Below, piece after piece: positions 40,646 through 51,186 of a stretch of 64,000 nt of DNA (positions within the stretch are counted from its first letter, which is position 1; each line of letters opens with the position of its first letter). The notes beneath the pieces were generated by a model. The model was not told the DNA's origin. It did no database searches and saw only the letters and a list, made by a program, of their open reading frames with translations. The position numbers and the translations under genes were made by a program. Source of the stretch: Citrobacter sp. wls619 (GTDB lineage Bacteria; Pseudomonadota; Gammaproteobacteria; Enterobacterales; Enterobacteriaceae). The stretch is taken from positions 22,893-86,892 of the forward strand of contig NZ_SZXJ01000045.1 in the NCBI RefSeq assembly GCF_005281345.1. The letters run 5' to 3'.

Positions 40646-40830
40646 AGTTGATGTTTTTTAGTCTGTTGTAAAAAACGAGATTATACCGTAACCATCAGCA
40701 CTGCACACGTGGAAAGCACCGCTAAACGGATGTGATGACGCGCGACAGTTCACAGGCTGGATATTCTTTTCTTCAGATGCCCAAAAAGCTGATATTCTGA
40801 TAAGAGTTACACGGTAACATTGAGATCGCA

Positions 40831-41283
40831 ATGAAATATCAACAACTTGAAAATCTTGAAAGCGGATGGAAATGGAAGTACCTGGTGAAGAAGCATCGCG
40901 AGGGGGAGTTGATTACCCGCTATGTGGAAGCCAGCGCGGCCAAAGAAGCCGTTGATTTGTTGCTAACCCTCGAAAATGAACCGGTTCGGGTCAACGCCTG
41001 GATTGAAGAATACATGAACCCGGCACTGCTCAATCGCATGAAGCAAACGATCCGTGCGAGGCGTAAGCGGCACTTTAATGCAGAACATCAACATACGCGT
41101 AAGAAATCGATCGATCTGGAGTTTATGGTCTGGCAGCGTTTGGCCGGGCTTGCGCAGCGACGTGGTAAAACGCTCTCAGAAACGATTGTGCAGTTGATTG
41201 AAGATGCGGAACATAAAGAAAAGTATGCGAACAAGATGTCGACATTGAAGCAGGATCTACAGGCGTTACTGGGTAAAGAGTAG
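40831..41283 (+). CDS. matP: MatP, Ter macrodomain organiser
   Basis: MatP binds matS sites in the terminus region, condenses the Ter macrodomain, displaces MukBEF there and links Ter to the divisome through ZapB. The 150-residue protein starts [21 protein letters not shown]. Its DNA-binding part (about 1-110) includes a ribbon-helix-helix ([24 protein letters not shown] cut). The C-terminal coiled coil (about 125-150) allows tetramer bridging. It is divergent from lonH over 185 bp. No matS site was found by eye in the window. Confidence 0.96.
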   Translation: MKYQQLENLESGWKWKYLVKKHREGELITRYVEASAAKEAVDLLLTLENEPVRVNAWIEEYMNPALLNRMKQTIRARRKRHFNAEHQHTRKKSIDLEFMVWQRLAGLAQRRGKTLSETIVQLIEDAEHKEKYANKMSTLKQDLQALLGKE

Positions 41284-41337
41284 GGTACGGGTAACGTCAA
41301 TATGGCGTGTGCCTGTGCTTTTGCATGATATGTAGGT

Positions 41338-41369
41338 GAAAAAAAACCCCGCCAGGCGGGGTTTTTTTA
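41338..41369. terminator. Bidirectional terminator between matP and ompA
   Basis: AAAAACCCCG and CGGGGTTTTT are paired around CCAGG, with A/T runs on both sides. It lies about 55 bases after matP and 13 bases beyond the ompA stop. Confidence 0.93.
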
Positions 41370-41381
41370 TAAGACGATAAC

Positions 41382-42431
41382 TTAAGCCTGAGGCTGAGTT
41401 ACAACGTCTTTGATACCTTTGACTTCGATCTCAACACGACGATCCGGAGCCAGGCAGTCGATCAGTGCAGCGCGAGCTTTCACGTTGTCACAGGTGTTGC
41501 CGGTAACCGGGTTGGATTCGCCCATACCACGTGCGGAGATTTTGTCAGAAGGGATACCTTTAGAGATCAGGTAATCAACAACAGACTGAGCACGTTTCTC
41601 AGACAGACCCTGGTTGTAAGCGTCAGAACCGATGCGGTCAGTGAAGCCCAGAACAACGACGGAACCGTCTTTCGGATCCAGGTTGCTCAGCTGGCTGTAC
41701 ATCTGATCCAGAGCCTGCTGGCCTTCTGGTTTCAGAGTCGCTTTGTTGAAGTTGAACAGAACGTCAGACTTCAGAGTGAAGTGTTTGGTCTGTACTTCTG
41801 GAGCCGGAGCCGGAGCCGGAGCAACTACCGGAGCTGCTTCTTCCTGCTGGCCGAAACGGTAAGAAACACCAACGCTCAACAGACCGTTGTCTGGACGACC
41901 ACCAACGGTGTTCGCGTCACCGATGTTGTTAGTCCACTGGTATTCCAGACGGGTAGCGATTTCAGGAGTAATTGCATACTCTACGCCGCCAGCGAATACT
42001 GGGGATACACCAGTGTCGTGGTCTTTGAAGCCGTCGTTGTTTTTAGCATCTGCACGCCAAACCATACCACCCAGACGGGTATAAACGTCCAGATCGTCAG
42101 TGATTGGGTAACCCAGTTTAGCGGTCAGCTGAACGCCCTGAGCTTTGAATGCGCCATTTTCAGTGTTGCCTTTGTACGGCATACGACCTAACCAGTCGTA
42201 ACCCATTTCAAAACCAACGTACGGGTTAACCTGGTAACCACCGAACGCACCAGCACCCAGTTGGCTTTCGTGGGTCGGTCCGTTGTTGTTGATCTGATTG
42301 TTGCCGATGTCATGGAACTGGGACCAACCCAGTTTAGCACCAGTATACCAGGTGTTATCTTTCGGAGCGGCCTGCGCCACGGTAGCGAAACCAGCCAGTG
42401 CCACTGCAATTGCGATAGCTGTCTTTTTCAT
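41382..42431 (-). CDS. ompA: Outer membrane protein A
   Basis: OmpA is the abundant monomeric 8-stranded barrel that tethers the outer membrane to peptidoglycan. From ATG 42431 it has 349 residues. The 21-residue signal peptide ends ATVAQA, the barrel occupies about 22-195, the Pro/Ala hinge is [13 protein letters not shown], and the OmpA-like C-domain has [22 protein letters not shown] with the disulfide cysteines. The frame is open upstream but the lysine-rich [14 protein letters not shown] start is diagnostic. A 133-base leader, conserved with E. coli, precedes it. Confidence 0.97.
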   Translation of the reverse strand: MKKTAIAIAVALAGFATVAQAAPKDNTWYTGAKLGWSQFHDIGNNQINNNGPTHESQLGAGAFGGYQVNPYVGFEMGYDWLGRMPYKGNTENGAFKAQGVQLTAKLGYPITDDLDVYTRLGGMVWRADAKNNDGFKDHDTGVSPVFAGGVEYAITPEIATRLEYQWTNNIGDANTVGGRPDNGLLSVGVSYRFGQQEEAAPVVAPAPAPAPEVQTKHFTLKSDVLFNFNKATLKPEGQQALDQMYSQLSNLDPKDGSVVVLGFTDRIGSDAYNQGLSEKRAQSVVDYLISKGIPSDKISARGMGESNPVTGNTCDNVKARAALIDCLAPDRRVEIEVKGIKDVVTQPQA

Positions 42432-42600
42432 TTTATGCGCCTCGTTATCATCCAAAATTCGCCATGAATATCTCCAGAGAGATAACACGGTTAAATCCTT
42501 CACCCGGGGACCAGTTCAATAGTTACTCTACCGATATCTGCGGCTTAAGCCGAGCACCCCTGGCGATGTAAAGTCTACAACGTACTCGAAAACTTACAAG
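42432..42600 (-). promoter_or_regulatory. ompA promoter and 133-base mRNA leader
   Basis: The minus strand reads TTGTAGACTTTACATCGCC ahead of GCCAGGGGTGCTC, identical to the E. coli ompA promoter and start, placing the start at about 42564. The leader contains the 5' stem GTGCTCGGCTTAAGCCG and ends TGATAACGAGGCGC before the ATG. In E. coli this leader sets mRNA stability and is the target of the sRNA MicA. Confidence 0.85.
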
Positions 42601-42786
42601 TGTGAAGTCCGTCAGGCATATGAAAAAAAAAGGCTTGTATACACAATATTTAACATTTGTGGATGATTAATTGTACAGCTACTATCGCGGAAACCGCTTC
42701 ACACAGGCGTTCTCACAAAAAATGTGTTGAAGCTCAAAGCCGAGTTTGGGGGTGAAAAAAAATTCCAGGATAATTCCTAATTTTAC
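42601..42786. other. ompA-sulA intergenic region
   Basis: No coding potential is seen. The stretch is AT-rich with two A runs (AAAAAAAAA at about 42622 and about 42757). It holds the upstream part of the ompA promoter and the 3' untranslated end of sulA; no clear terminator hairpin was found for sulA. Confidence 0.4.
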
Positions 42787-43296
42787 TCAATGATACAAAT
42801 TCGAGTGAATTTTTAGCCCGGAATGGTGTCTCCCCGCAAGTGTCTGAGCGCGTACAGGACGCATGATAAATCCCATTGCATTTCCCTCATCTGCCGCTTT
42901 CACCAGTTCTGCATGTTCATCTTCTGTTAATTCTTCCGTCAGCCAGCCGATGACCACACTGTAATTCCCAGTGCGCAGCGCACGGACCATTGATTCCAGC
43001 GTATGGCAGGGAGAGAGTTGGCTGATTTGCATAACTTTCGTCAATGGGAGTCCGGCCGACTGCACCCACTCGCGGCTCAGTTTTTGTTGAGGCGTCAGCC
43101 AGAGCTGCCAGCGCGACTGCTGACCTAACTGCTGAAGCAGGGGAAGCAGCAGGAGCTGCGTCATCATGGGCTGGTCCTCGCGATAGACCACTTCACTGAT
43201 AAGCCCGGCGGTAGTGTGCTCTGACGACACGCGCGCAATTTTGCTTGATGTGGAAGAGAACGACGAAGAACGATTTGCGTAGCCTGAAGTGTACAT
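42787..43296 (-). CDS. sulA: SulA, SOS-induced inhibitor of FtsZ
   Basis: SulA blocks FtsZ polymerisation and so halts division during DNA damage; Lon then removes it. From ATG 43296 it has 169 residues, the E. coli length: [15 protein letters not shown] at the start, and the conserved [21 protein letters not shown] and [15 protein letters not shown] segments. The C-terminal [11 protein letters not shown] is the Lon-recognition tail. A LexA box lies 22 bp upstream. It is divergent from sxy. Confidence 0.97.
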   Translation of the reverse strand: MYTSGYANRSSSFSSTSSKIARVSSEHTTAGLISEVVYREDQPMMTQLLLLPLLQQLGQQSRWQLWLTPQQKLSREWVQSAGLPLTKVMQISQLSPCHTLESMVRALRTGNYSVVIGWLTEELTEDEHAELVKAADEGNAMGFIMRPVRAQTLAGRHHSGLKIHSNLYH

Positions 43297-43317
43297 AATC
43301 AATCCAGCCCTGTGAGT

Positions 43318-43337
43318 TACTGTATGGATATACAGTA
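43318..43337. promoter_or_regulatory. LexA (SOS) box of sulA
   Basis: TACTG-TATGGATATA-CAGTA fits the LexA consensus TACTG(TA)5CAGTA, with intact CTG...CAG arms. It lies 22-41 bp upstream of the sulA ATG, so it would cover the promoter. Confidence 0.95.
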
Positions 43338-43512
43338 ACCCTGCTATCACCAAAGATCAACCTTATTTTCTGAAACAGGTTCGCAGTTTTTGGTTGTTGT
43401 TACGGGAAAAACAAAATTCATCTTGCCCCTCGCGAATAAGTTGCCTATTTTCGTCATTAACGGATCCGCTACTGCAAATCATTTTATTACGTTATGATTT
43501 AAAAGGATTTTT

Positions 43513-44127
43513 ATGAAAAAACTTTCTTACGCAAGGATCTATAAATCACAAGAATATCTGGCGTCATTAGGGACTATTCGTTATCGATCGCTGTTTGGGG
43601 GTTATAGCCTGACGGTCGAGGACACGGTATTCGCCATGGTCGCCAGTGGCGAGTTATATCTTCGGGCCTGTGAACAGAGCGCGCAGTACTGTGTAAAACA
43701 TTCCCCTGTCTGGCTGACATTCATAAAACGTGGACGTCCGGTGGTGCTCAATTATTATCAGGTGAACGATACGCTGTGGCAAAACCAGCAACAACTGGTG
43801 TCGTTATCACGGTATTCATTGGATGCGGCGTTAAAAGAAAAGCAAAGTCGTTTTGCACAGCATCGCCTGCGTGGACTGCCGAACATGACATTTCATCTGG
43901 AAACCCTGCTGAATGAAGCAGGTATAAAAGATGAAAGCACATTACGCATGTTGGGGGCAAAAATGTGTTGGTTGAAACTGCGACAGATTAATCCCGCTCT
44001 GACGGTGAAAATACTCTATGCCCTTGAAGGTGCGATCGGAGGGATTCATGAGGCGGCGCTCCCGGCGATTCGTCGCCAGGAGCTTGTGGAGTGGGTGAGT
44101 TCTCTTACGCCTGAACCGGTGTACTAG
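43513..44127 (+). CDS. sxy: Sxy/TfoX, CRP-S coactivator of competence genes
   Basis: Sxy works with CRP at CRP-S sites to switch on DNA-uptake genes in gammaproteobacteria. The 204-residue protein has an N-terminal TfoX domain (about 10-100: SLFGGYSLTVEDTVFAMV) and a C-terminal TfoX-C helix-hairpin domain (about 115-195: LRGLPNMTFHLETLLNEAGI, RMLGAKMCWLKLR). It is slightly shorter than the E. coli protein (209). AAAAGGA precedes the ATG. Its 3' end overlaps that of yccS by 23 bp on the opposite strand. Confidence 0.93.
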   Translation: MKKLSYARIYKSQEYLASLGTIRYRSLFGGYSLTVEDTVFAMVASGELYLRACEQSAQYCVKHSPVWLTFIKRGRPVVLNYYQVNDTLWQNQQQLVSLSRYSLDAALKEKQSRFAQHRLRGLPNMTFHLETLLNEAGIKDESTLRMLGAKMCWLKLRQINPALTVKILYALEGAIGGIHEAALPAIRRQELVEWVSSLTPEPVY

Positions 44128-46258
44128 ACGGCAATGCGGCAATTTGCTGCTGTAATCGTCTGATTTCTGGTAGTAGCGCTATCAATAGGCCAACTTGCTG
44201 TACGACCAGCGGTTCTTTACTGTCCGGGCGTGGTTCAAGATGCTGAATCCGTTGCTTCAGTCCTTCTAGTGCCTGGTATACGCGCTGCTCGTCAGCGGGT
44301 TGATGATGAAGTGCATCATCAACATAGCAAACGGCATCGTCCAGTAATGCCAGAACGTCCGGGTTGGTTAACTGTTCACGGTGTGCGCCCAGCGCCGAGA
44401 TATAACTGGTAAAGGTATGGTTGAGGCACAGCAAGCGGAATGCCGTTTCGCGCGTTTGGGCGGTGACATCCGGTTCACTCGACATATTCGACACCACGGA
44501 TGCCAGCTCCGCATCACGATTATGCGCATCACGGCGCGCAATACGGTATGCCAGACGATTGTCTCGCCCCTGATGATATTGTTCGAGAATGGCGTCAAGG
44601 TAACGACAGTTGGCATCGGTCGCCCGTTCAATCACCCGTGGCAGGTTGCGAAAGCGCCAGTCAGGCCAGATGAAACTGACGGCTGCCCATGCGATGGCAC
44701 AACCTATCAGCGTATCGATGACGCGCGGCAGTGCGACTTCAAACCCTTCACCAAGCAGGTTAAAGCACAGCAATACCAGCAACGTGATAAACATGGTGGC
44801 ATGCGCGTACTGAACATTGCGGAAAGCGAAAAAGAGCACGCCGGTGATCACCAGCAGTATTAATTGCCCTTCCAGCGATGGGACGAACCACAGGATGGGC
44901 AATCCAATCGCTATCCCGACTAATGTGCCGATAATTCTTAACGCCAGACGATGCCGTGTGGCGTTGTAGTTGGGCTGGCAGACAAACAGACTGGTCAGCA
45001 GGATCCAGTAGCCATGGTTCATACCCGTTATCTGGATAATGGCGTAGCCGACGCAGAGCACCAGCGACATGCGAACCGCGTGGCGAAACAGCGCCGACTC
45101 CGGTGTAAAATTGCGACTCAGGCGCAGCCAGATATCACTGAAGCCATGCGGACTGTCATCGGCAAGCTGATTTTCTGACTCATTGCGCGAGAGTACCTGA
45201 GCCTGTTCAGACTCAATGGTGGCCAGTTGCGCATCAATAGCCCGCAGGTTTGATAGTAAGAATCCCAGCGTGTTGAGCAAATCTGCAGGGGCACCGCTTG
45301 CACGCATGCGCTCAAGGGCGGCATCGATATGTGTAAAGACGCGCTCAAAGTGTGGATCGTGCTGGTAAGGGGTGCGTAGCAAAATACAGCGAGACAGTTG
45401 CGTACAGGCTTGTCCCTGCATCGACATTAATCGCTGGAAACGAAACATCACATCGCTGTGACGGAAATGGTCGCGTAGCGTCTGGTACTGAATATGTGAG
45501 GAACTAGCGCGTTCGTGGATATCCTGCGCGACAAAATAGTAATGCAGTGTGCGGCGGGTTCCTCGTTGTCCACGGTCACCGCGCAGACGGGTCAGTAATG
45601 ATATTTTTGTTTGGTTCAACGTCGCCATCAGTTGCCCATTGGCCAGCGCTAAGTCATACAGGGGGGCCTGACTTTCATCTTCGATGTCGGGATCAAAAAG
45701 ACGGGATTTCAGCTCCAGGTAGTGTGCCAGCTGTTCATAGCTGCGTGCCAGATTGTCCTGCAGTGGACGAATCGGGAACAGAAGGTGACCGATAAGCGTC
45801 AGAAGGTTATACCAGATGGCGCCTGCAAGCAGCAGGATCGGTTGCTGGTACCACTGATCGTAAAGTGATGTTCCCAGCATGGTGTAAATGGCGATCAGTA
45901 ATGCACCAAAGGCGATGGTCGCATAACGCTGACCTAAGCCCCCCAGCAAAATAAAGCCGCTGGTGGACAGCGTTAATCCAATTGCGAAAAGCCACGGCCA
46001 GGGAAAGAGCAATTCGACGGAGGCCGAGGCAATAAAAAAGCAGATCAGCGTAATGATCAAGTTGCGCAGACGACCCGCGAGCCGATCGTCCAGATCGGTC
46101 AGCGCGGCAGCAACCATGCCCAGCGTTAGCGGGATGGTCAGTTTGACGTCACCCAGCCACCACGGCAGCGCCGTAGTGCCGCAAAGTGCGATAAAAATTC
46201 GCACGTAGTACAGCCAGGTGCTGTTCCAGGTATAGCGTTTAAGCAGTGGACTTAACAT
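44105..46258 (-). CDS. yccS: YccS, FUSC-family inner membrane protein
   Basis: The protein of 717 residues belongs to the YccS/YhfK (FUSC-like) family. Two clusters of membrane helices (about 12-160 and 390-510) each precede a long cytoplasmic helical region. Relatives such as AaeB export aromatic acids, but no substrate is known for YccS. The start at 46258 (MLSPLLKRYTWN) follows the E. coli form; an ATG three codons earlier is equally open and neither has a strong ribosome site. It lies 18 bp after yccF, likely one operon. Confidence 0.9.
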   Translation of the reverse strand: MLSPLLKRYTWNSTWLYYVRIFIALCGTTALPWWLGDVKLTIPLTLGMVAAALTDLDDRLAGRLRNLIITLICFFIASASVELLFPWPWLFAIGLTLSTSGFILLGGLGQRYATIAFGALLIAIYTMLGTSLYDQWYQQPILLLAGAIWYNLLTLIGHLLFPIRPLQDNLARSYEQLAHYLELKSRLFDPDIEDESQAPLYDLALANGQLMATLNQTKISLLTRLRGDRGQRGTRRTLHYYFVAQDIHERASSSHIQYQTLRDHFRHSDVMFRFQRLMSMQGQACTQLSRCILLRTPYQHDPHFERVFTHIDAALERMRASGAPADLLNTLGFLLSNLRAIDAQLATIESEQAQVLSRNESENQLADDSPHGFSDIWLRLSRNFTPESALFRHAVRMSLVLCVGYAIIQITGMNHGYWILLTSLFVCQPNYNATRHRLALRIIGTLVGIAIGLPILWFVPSLEGQLILLVITGVLFFAFRNVQYAHATMFITLLVLLCFNLLGEGFEVALPRVIDTLIGCAIAWAAVSFIWPDWRFRNLPRVIERATDANCRYLDAILEQYHQGRDNRLAYRIARRDAHNRDAELASVVSNMSSEPDVTAQTRETAFRLLCLNHTFTSYISALGAHREQLTNPDVLALLDDAVCYVDDALHHQPADEQRVYQALEGLKQRIQHLEPRPDSKEPLVVQQVGLLIALLPEIRRLQQQIAALPSSTPVQA

Positions 46259-46276
46259 AAAGGCCATCAGTTCCGA

Positions 46277-46723
46277 TTATTCAAAGCGACGACGCGCGTT
46301 GGCTTCGCGTGCGGCACGGGCAACTTCGACTGAAACCACGCGACGACCAACGGGCCAGAGTGCAATTGCGGCGATTTTAAAGTTCGCAATACCAACCGGA
46401 ATACCAATAATCGTAATGCACTGGGCAATACCGGAAACAATATGCATCAGGCACAGCCACCAGCCGAAGAAAATCAGCCAGAAAATGTTGAGCAGCGTAC
46501 CGCCGGTATTCAGAAGCACGTTTTTACCCGCTGGGTTGAGTTCATCAACGTGAATCGCTTCATTACCGTAGGGGAACAGCGACAAACGTGTGATTTCCCA
46601 GCAGGAGCGGGTCAAGGGTAGTGTGAAGATAAGCACAATACTGACTAACGTCGCCAGTAACCAGGCTAAGGTGGTGGCGAATCCCCCAAGCACAAAATTT
46701 AAAATATTCAGAACAGTACGCAT
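46277..46723 (-). CDS. yccF: YccF, DUF307 inner membrane protein
   Basis: This 148-residue membrane protein is of the YccF family. It is built of two similar YccF domains, each with GNE/GG-type turns (FGWWLCLMHI, IGIPVGIANFKIAAIALWPVG). About three to four hydrophobic segments are visible. The ATG at 46723 is conserved; an open extension of 32 codons upstream is not. It is upstream of yccS and divergent from helD. Its function is unknown; structural relatives have been proposed to be ion channels or transport helpers. Confidence 0.9.
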   Translation of the reverse strand: MRTVLNILNFVLGGFATTLAWLLATLVSIVLIFTLPLTRSCWEITRLSLFPYGNEAIHVDELNPAGKNVLLNTGGTLLNIFWLIFFGWWLCLMHIVSGIAQCITIIGIPVGIANFKIAAIALWPVGRRVVSVEVARAAREANARRRFE

Positions 46724-46848
46724 AAACCCTCGGTTAACTCTGGTTTTCTGTGAGTTTGGCAATTGTAACGTTTTTTTGGGCTGGAGCACGTTTTCTCTGG
46801 CGGTTACACTGATAAGCAAACCTCTTCGTGTGGATCCGCGTAAGTCTT

Positions 46849-48903
46849 ATGGAACTGAAAGCAACTTCTCTGGGAAAACGTCTGGCGCAACACCCTTACG
46901 ATCGGGCCGTTATTCTCAATGCCGGCATTAAAGTCTCCGGCGACCGTCATGAGTACCTTATTCCATTCAATCAGTTACTGGCTATCCATTGTAAAAGGGG
47001 CCTGGTATGGGGCGAACTGGAATTTGTGCTTTCTGATGATAAAGTTGTACGCCTTCACGGCACTGAATGGGCGGAAACCCAGCGTTTCCACCATCATCTG
47101 AGCATGCTCTGGCAGCAGTGGAGCCAGGAGATGAGTGACGTCGCAGCAGGGGTGCTACAGGAACAGCTGGATGCGATTGCCGCGCGTACAGCGGAAAACA
47201 GATGGCTGACGCGGAGCCAAACATCCGGATTGCAACAACAGATCCGCCGTGCTTTTGACGCGTTGCCCCTGCCGGTCAGTCGGCTGGAAGAATTTGATCA
47301 TTGTCGTGAGGCGTTGCATCAGTGTCAGGCGTGGCTGCAGGATATTGAAGCGTGTCGTTTGCAGCATAACCAGGCATATACCGATGCGATGCTGGCGGAG
47401 CATACCGAGTTTTTCCAGAAGATTGAGTCCTCACCGCTGAATCCAGCCCAGGCTCGTGCGGTGGTGAATGGCGAGCAGTCGCTATTGGTGCTTGCGGGGG
47501 CAGGAAGTGGCAAGACATCCGTTCTGGTTGCGCGTGCGGGCTGGTTGCTGGCGCGGGGAGAAGCGGCTGCTGAACAAATCCTGCTGCTGGCGTTTGGTCG
47601 CAAAGCCGCTCAGGAAATGGATGAGCGCATTCGCGAACGGCTGCAGACGCAAGACGTCACCGCACGGACGTTCCATTCACTGGCGTTGCATATTATTCAA
47701 CAGGGTAGCAAAAAAGTCCCGACAGTCAGCAAACTCGAAAATGATACTGCCGCCAGAAATAAGCTGTTTATCGCCACCTGGCGTCAGCAGTGCAGCGAGA
47801 AAAAAGCACAGGCTAAAGGCTGGCGACAGTGGCTGGAAGAAGAGATGCAGTGGTCCGTGCCAGAAGGCAATTTTTGGGACGATGAAAAATTACAGCGTCG
47901 CCTGGCCTCACGTCTGGATCGCTGGGTTAGCCTGATGCGTATGCATGGTGGAGCACAGGCGGAGATGATCGCCAATGCGCCGGAGGCGATCCGCGACCTG
48001 TTCAGCAAACGTATAAAGCTGATGGCGCCGTTGCTCAAAGCCTGGAAAAGTGCTCTGAAAGAAGAGAATGCCGTCGATTTTTCTGGATTGATCCATCAGG
48101 CGATTGTCATTCTGGAGAAAGGGCGCTTTATCAGCCCCTGGAAGCATATCCTGGTTGATGAATTTCAGGATATCTCCCCGCAGCGCGCCGCCCTGTTAGC
48201 GGCATTGCGCCAGCAAAACTCACAGACTACGCTATTTGCCGTGGGGGATGACTGGCAGGCCATTTACCGTTTCAGTGGTGCACAGCTTTCGTTGACTACC
48301 GCCTTCCGGCAACACTTTGGTGAGGGCGATCGCTGCGATCTGGATACGACATACCGTTTTAATAGCCGTATTGGCGAAATAGCCAATCGGTTTATCCAGC
48401 AAAACCCGCATCAGCTTAAGAAACCGCTCAATAGCCTGACAGCAGGTGACAGGAAAGCCGTTACTTTGCTCGATGAAAGTCAGCTGGATGCACTATTGGA
48501 TAAGCTATCCGGCTTTGCAAAAGCAGAAGAACGCATACTGGTGCTGGCGCGATATCACCACCTCAAACCTGCCAGTCTTGAGAAAGCAGCGACCCGCTGG
48601 CCCAAACTACAGCTGGATTTTATGACTATTCATGCCAGTAAAGGACAGCAGGCGGATTATGTCATTGTCGTTGGGCTTCATGACGGCAACGATGGTTTTC
48701 CGGCCCCGGCCCGTGAGTCGATTATGGAAGAAGCATTACTGCCAATGGTCGAGGATTTTCCGGATGCAGAAGAGAGAAGGTTGCTTTACGTAGCCCTTAC
48801 GCGTGCCCGGCATCGGGTGTGGTTGCTGTTTAATAAAGACGCGCCATCCTGTTTTGTTGATGAATTAAAACAACTGGATGTCCCGGTAGCGAGAAAACCC
48901 TGA
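46849..48903 (+). CDS. helD: DNA helicase IV
   Basis: HelD is a 3'-5' superfamily 1 DNA helicase related to UvrD and Rep, linked to RecF-pathway recombination. The protein has 684 residues. An N-terminal DNA/substrate-binding region (about 1-195) precedes the motor: motif I LAGAGSGKTS near 215, motif II ILVDEFQD near 435, motif III VGDDWQAIYRFSG, and motif VI YVALTRARHRVW near 650. The ATG at 46849 is preferred to upstream in-frame starts because it matches MELKATSLGKRL of E. coli. It is transcribed divergently from yccF. Confidence 0.96.
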   Translation: MELKATSLGKRLAQHPYDRAVILNAGIKVSGDRHEYLIPFNQLLAIHCKRGLVWGELEFVLSDDKVVRLHGTEWAETQRFHHHLSMLWQQWSQEMSDVAAGVLQEQLDAIAARTAENRWLTRSQTSGLQQQIRRAFDALPLPVSRLEEFDHCREALHQCQAWLQDIEACRLQHNQAYTDAMLAEHTEFFQKIESSPLNPAQARAVVNGEQSLLVLAGAGSGKTSVLVARAGWLLARGEAAAEQILLLAFGRKAAQEMDERIRERLQTQDVTARTFHSLALHIIQQGSKKVPTVSKLENDTAARNKLFIATWRQQCSEKKAQAKGWRQWLEEEMQWSVPEGNFWDDEKLQRRLASRLDRWVSLMRMHGGAQAEMIANAPEAIRDLFSKRIKLMAPLLKAWKSALKEENAVDFSGLIHQAIVILEKGRFISPWKHILVDEFQDISPQRAALLAALRQQNSQTTLFAVGDDWQAIYRFSGAQLSLTTAFRQHFGEGDRCDLDTTYRFNSRIGEIANRFIQQNPHQLKKPLNSLTAGDRKAVTLLDESQLDALLDKLSGFAKAEERILVLARYHHLKPASLEKAATRWPKLQLDFMTIHASKGQQADYVIVVGLHDGNDGFPAPARESIMEEALLPMVEDFPDAEERRLLYVALTRARHRVWLLFNKDAPSCFVDELKQLDVPVARKP

Positions 48904-48906
48904 AGA

Positions 48907-48928
48907 ACAGGCGGCGGCGGCCGCCTGT
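48907..48928. terminator. GC-rich hairpin between helD and mgsA
   Basis: ACAGGCGGC pairs with GCCGCCTGT over a GGCG loop, 4 bases after helD and 8 bases beyond the convergent mgsA stop. There is no T run on either side, so it may be a weak terminator or an RNA 3'-end stabiliser. Confidence 0.5.
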
Positions 48929-48935
48929 CTGGCAA

Positions 48936-49394
48936 TTATTTGAGGCGCTCTGCCAGATACCGGGCGTAATCCGGGATCAGGATGTCCGTCGCATCGCTGA
49001 AATTTGGTGACTGGATAATAAAATCGGCGGTAGATACGTTGGTGGCAACCGGAATATTCCAAACTGTGGCCAGGCGCAGAAGGGCTTTAACATCCGGATC
49101 GTGAGGCACGGCGTTGAGTGGATCCCAGAAGAAGATCAGCACATCAATTTTCCCTTCAGAGATCAGTGCACCGACCTGCTGATCGCCGCCCATTGGACCG
49201 CTAAGCATGGCGTTGACATCCATGCCGGTCGCGCGTTGAATGAGATTTCCTGTCGTACCTGTCGCATAAAGGACATGCTTTTCTAACAATGGCTGGTGGC
49301 GTTCCACCCAGCTCATCAGCATCTGTTTACAGTGATCATGTGCAACCAGCGCAATATGCTTACGCGCCGGTAAAGTGCGAGTCGTCAGTTCCAT
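48936..49394 (-). CDS. mgsA: Methylglyoxal synthase
   Basis: MgsA converts dihydroxyacetone phosphate to methylglyoxal and phosphate, a bypass that relieves sugar-phosphate stress. The 152-residue protein has the usual length. Motifs seen are HDHCKQ near residue 19, TGTTG near 47, the catalytic aspartate in [14 protein letters not shown] (about residue 71) and [20 protein letters not shown]. The detoxifying enzyme gloC lies 35 kb away in the same window. It stands alone, convergent with helD. Confidence 0.96.
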   Translation of the reverse strand: MELTTRTLPARKHIALVAHDHCKQMLMSWVERHQPLLEKHVLYATGTTGNLIQRATGMDVNAMLSGPMGGDQQVGALISEGKIDVLIFFWDPLNAVPHDPDVKALLRLATVWNIPVATNVSTADFIIQSPNFSDATDILIPDYARYLAERLK

Positions 49395-49487
49395 AGTACA
49401 GCTCCCAAGTTAACCTTATTACAGAGTACTGGAAGCGCTTGACGCTGCAAGAGAAAGACAAAAAAAATGCGTCGGCGAACATAAATG

Positions 49488-50150
49488 TCATGAGGGTGGC
49501 TGTTTCTCTGCCCATTGCAGAAAATTACTTCGTGTTTGCGCATCGGCCTGGCCGAACCAATATTTCAAACGCTGTTCGGTAAGTGTCTGCGACTGCGGCG
49601 GCACCCGATCCAGTTCAGATACCCCTGAGAGCAATGCGCTGTCATCTGCCATCATAGTGGCAAATTGTGGGAGTGAAGCATGCTTAGACGATTTGTTATA
49701 GCGTTCAGTCTCGAGTTCGTAATCTACGATTTTTGCCGATGAAGTAATCGACAAAATATCCAGCTTGACCGGAATGGGCATGGAGTCGCCATCTACTAGT
49801 TCCACACGGGGCGCGTCATCGAAATGCGTTGCGTCACGTTCGTTGTTCAGACGGGGGAGATGAAAATTGACCTGACTAACCAACTGAGTATCAAAACTGA
49901 TGACCAGCGGAGGAGAAATATACAGACGTTCTTCATGGCTGGAGAGACGAATCGTTTTCTCAACGCGAAAGACAAGCTGATGCCGACCATTCTCCAGCTC
50001 AATACTGTCGGCACCGCGCAGTAAAGAGCTGGACACCTTTTTTCCGTCCAGCACCAGAAGGTCAATATCATTAGACAGGCGCAAAGAGGTCGCACAAACG
50101 GTTACCGGCAGAAGCAGAGCAATCAGGGCTGTCACAATGCCGGCTTTCAT
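49488..50150 (-). CDS. csgI: YccT/CsgI, periplasmic DUF2057 curli inhibitor
   Basis: This 220-residue exported protein of the DUF2057 family has a signal peptide [20 protein letters not shown] (20 residues). YccT homologues inhibit polymerisation of the curli subunit CsgA in Salmonella and E. coli, hence the name CsgI. Family segments seen are [20 protein letters not shown] near 23-42, [14 protein letters not shown], and a C-terminal [20 protein letters not shown]. It lies between mgsA and the divergent yccU; an independent promoter is likely. Confidence 0.9.
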   Translation of the reverse strand: MKAGIVTALIALLLPVTVCATSLRLSNDIDLLVLDGKKVSSSLLRGADSIELENGRHQLVFRVEKTIRLSSHEERLYISPPLVISFDTQLVSQVNFHLPRLNNERDATHFDDAPRVELVDGDSMPIPVKLDILSITSSAKIVDYELETERYNKSSKHASLPQFATMMADDSALLSGVSELDRVPPQSQTLTEQRLKYWFGQADAQTRSNFLQWAEKQPPS

Positions 50151-50323
50151 AAGGTTCTCCTGTCCAGAAAATTATCTGCATAAGATGTATCTAAATTTTT
50201 CGACAATCATGTTTACTAACATATAGACATATTTTCCAGTTTAGCTCTCATGCGCCAGTATGGGATGAATGGTTGCGACGTCAGGTTTGTCGTACACTTT
50301 GCAAAACAGCCTGGAGGAAGACG

Positions 50324-50737
50324 ATGAAAGAGACCGATATTGCTGGCATTTTGACATCTACCCGTACGATTGCGCTGGTAGGAGCAAGCGATAAACCCGA
50401 TCGCCCGAGCTATCGGGTAATGAAGTATTTACTCGATCAGGGTTATCACGTTATCCCCGTGTCTCCTAAGGTTGCCGGGAAAACGCTGCTGGGGCAGCAG
50501 GGCTATGCGACGCTGGCAGACGTACCAGAGAAAGTGGATATGGTGGATGTCTTTAGAAACTCAGAAGCAGCATGGGGAGTTGCACAGGAGGCTATTGCTA
50601 TTGGCGCGAAAACCTTGTGGATGCAGCTTGGCGTGATTAATGAACAGGCTGCCGTGCTGGCGCGCGATGCGGGCCTGGCGGTAGTGATGGATCGTTGCCC
50701 GGCGATTGAAATCCCCAGACTGGGACTGGCGAAGTAA
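50324..50737 (+). CDS. yccU: YccU, CoA-binding-fold protein
   Basis: The protein has 137 residues from ATG 50324 (GGAGGAAG upstream), the E. coli length. It has a Rossmann CoA-binding domain: [22 protein letters not shown] (P-loop-like GAS at about 20-22), [28 protein letters not shown], and [11 protein letters not shown]. Its biochemical role is unknown; the fold resembles succinyl-CoA synthetase alpha N-domains. It precedes a REP cluster and converges with hspQ. Confidence 0.93.
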   Translation: MKETDIAGILTSTRTIALVGASDKPDRPSYRVMKYLLDQGYHVIPVSPKVAGKTLLGQQGYATLADVPEKVDMVDVFRNSEAAWGVAQEAIAIGAKTLWMQLGVINEQAAVLARDAGLAVVMDRCPAIEIPRLGLAK

Positions 50738-50747
50738 GGTTGTACTG

Positions 50748-50807
50748 TTGCCGGATGGCGCATTGTATATCCGGCCTACAACGGTGTTTGTCGTAGGCCG
50801 GAGAAAT
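50748..50807. repeat. REP element cluster between yccU and hspQ
   Basis: A full REP (TTGCCGGATGGCGCATTG ... ATCCGGCCTACAAC, about 50748-50782) is followed by a partial REP half (TCGTAGGCCGGAGAAATG, about 50790-50807). It sits between convergent genes, just beyond the yccU stop. Confidence 0.8.
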
Positions 50808-50811
50808 GTTG

Positions 50812-51156
<345 letters not shown>

Positions 51157-51186
51157 CTATGTAAGGGTAATATTCCACTTTTCAAG

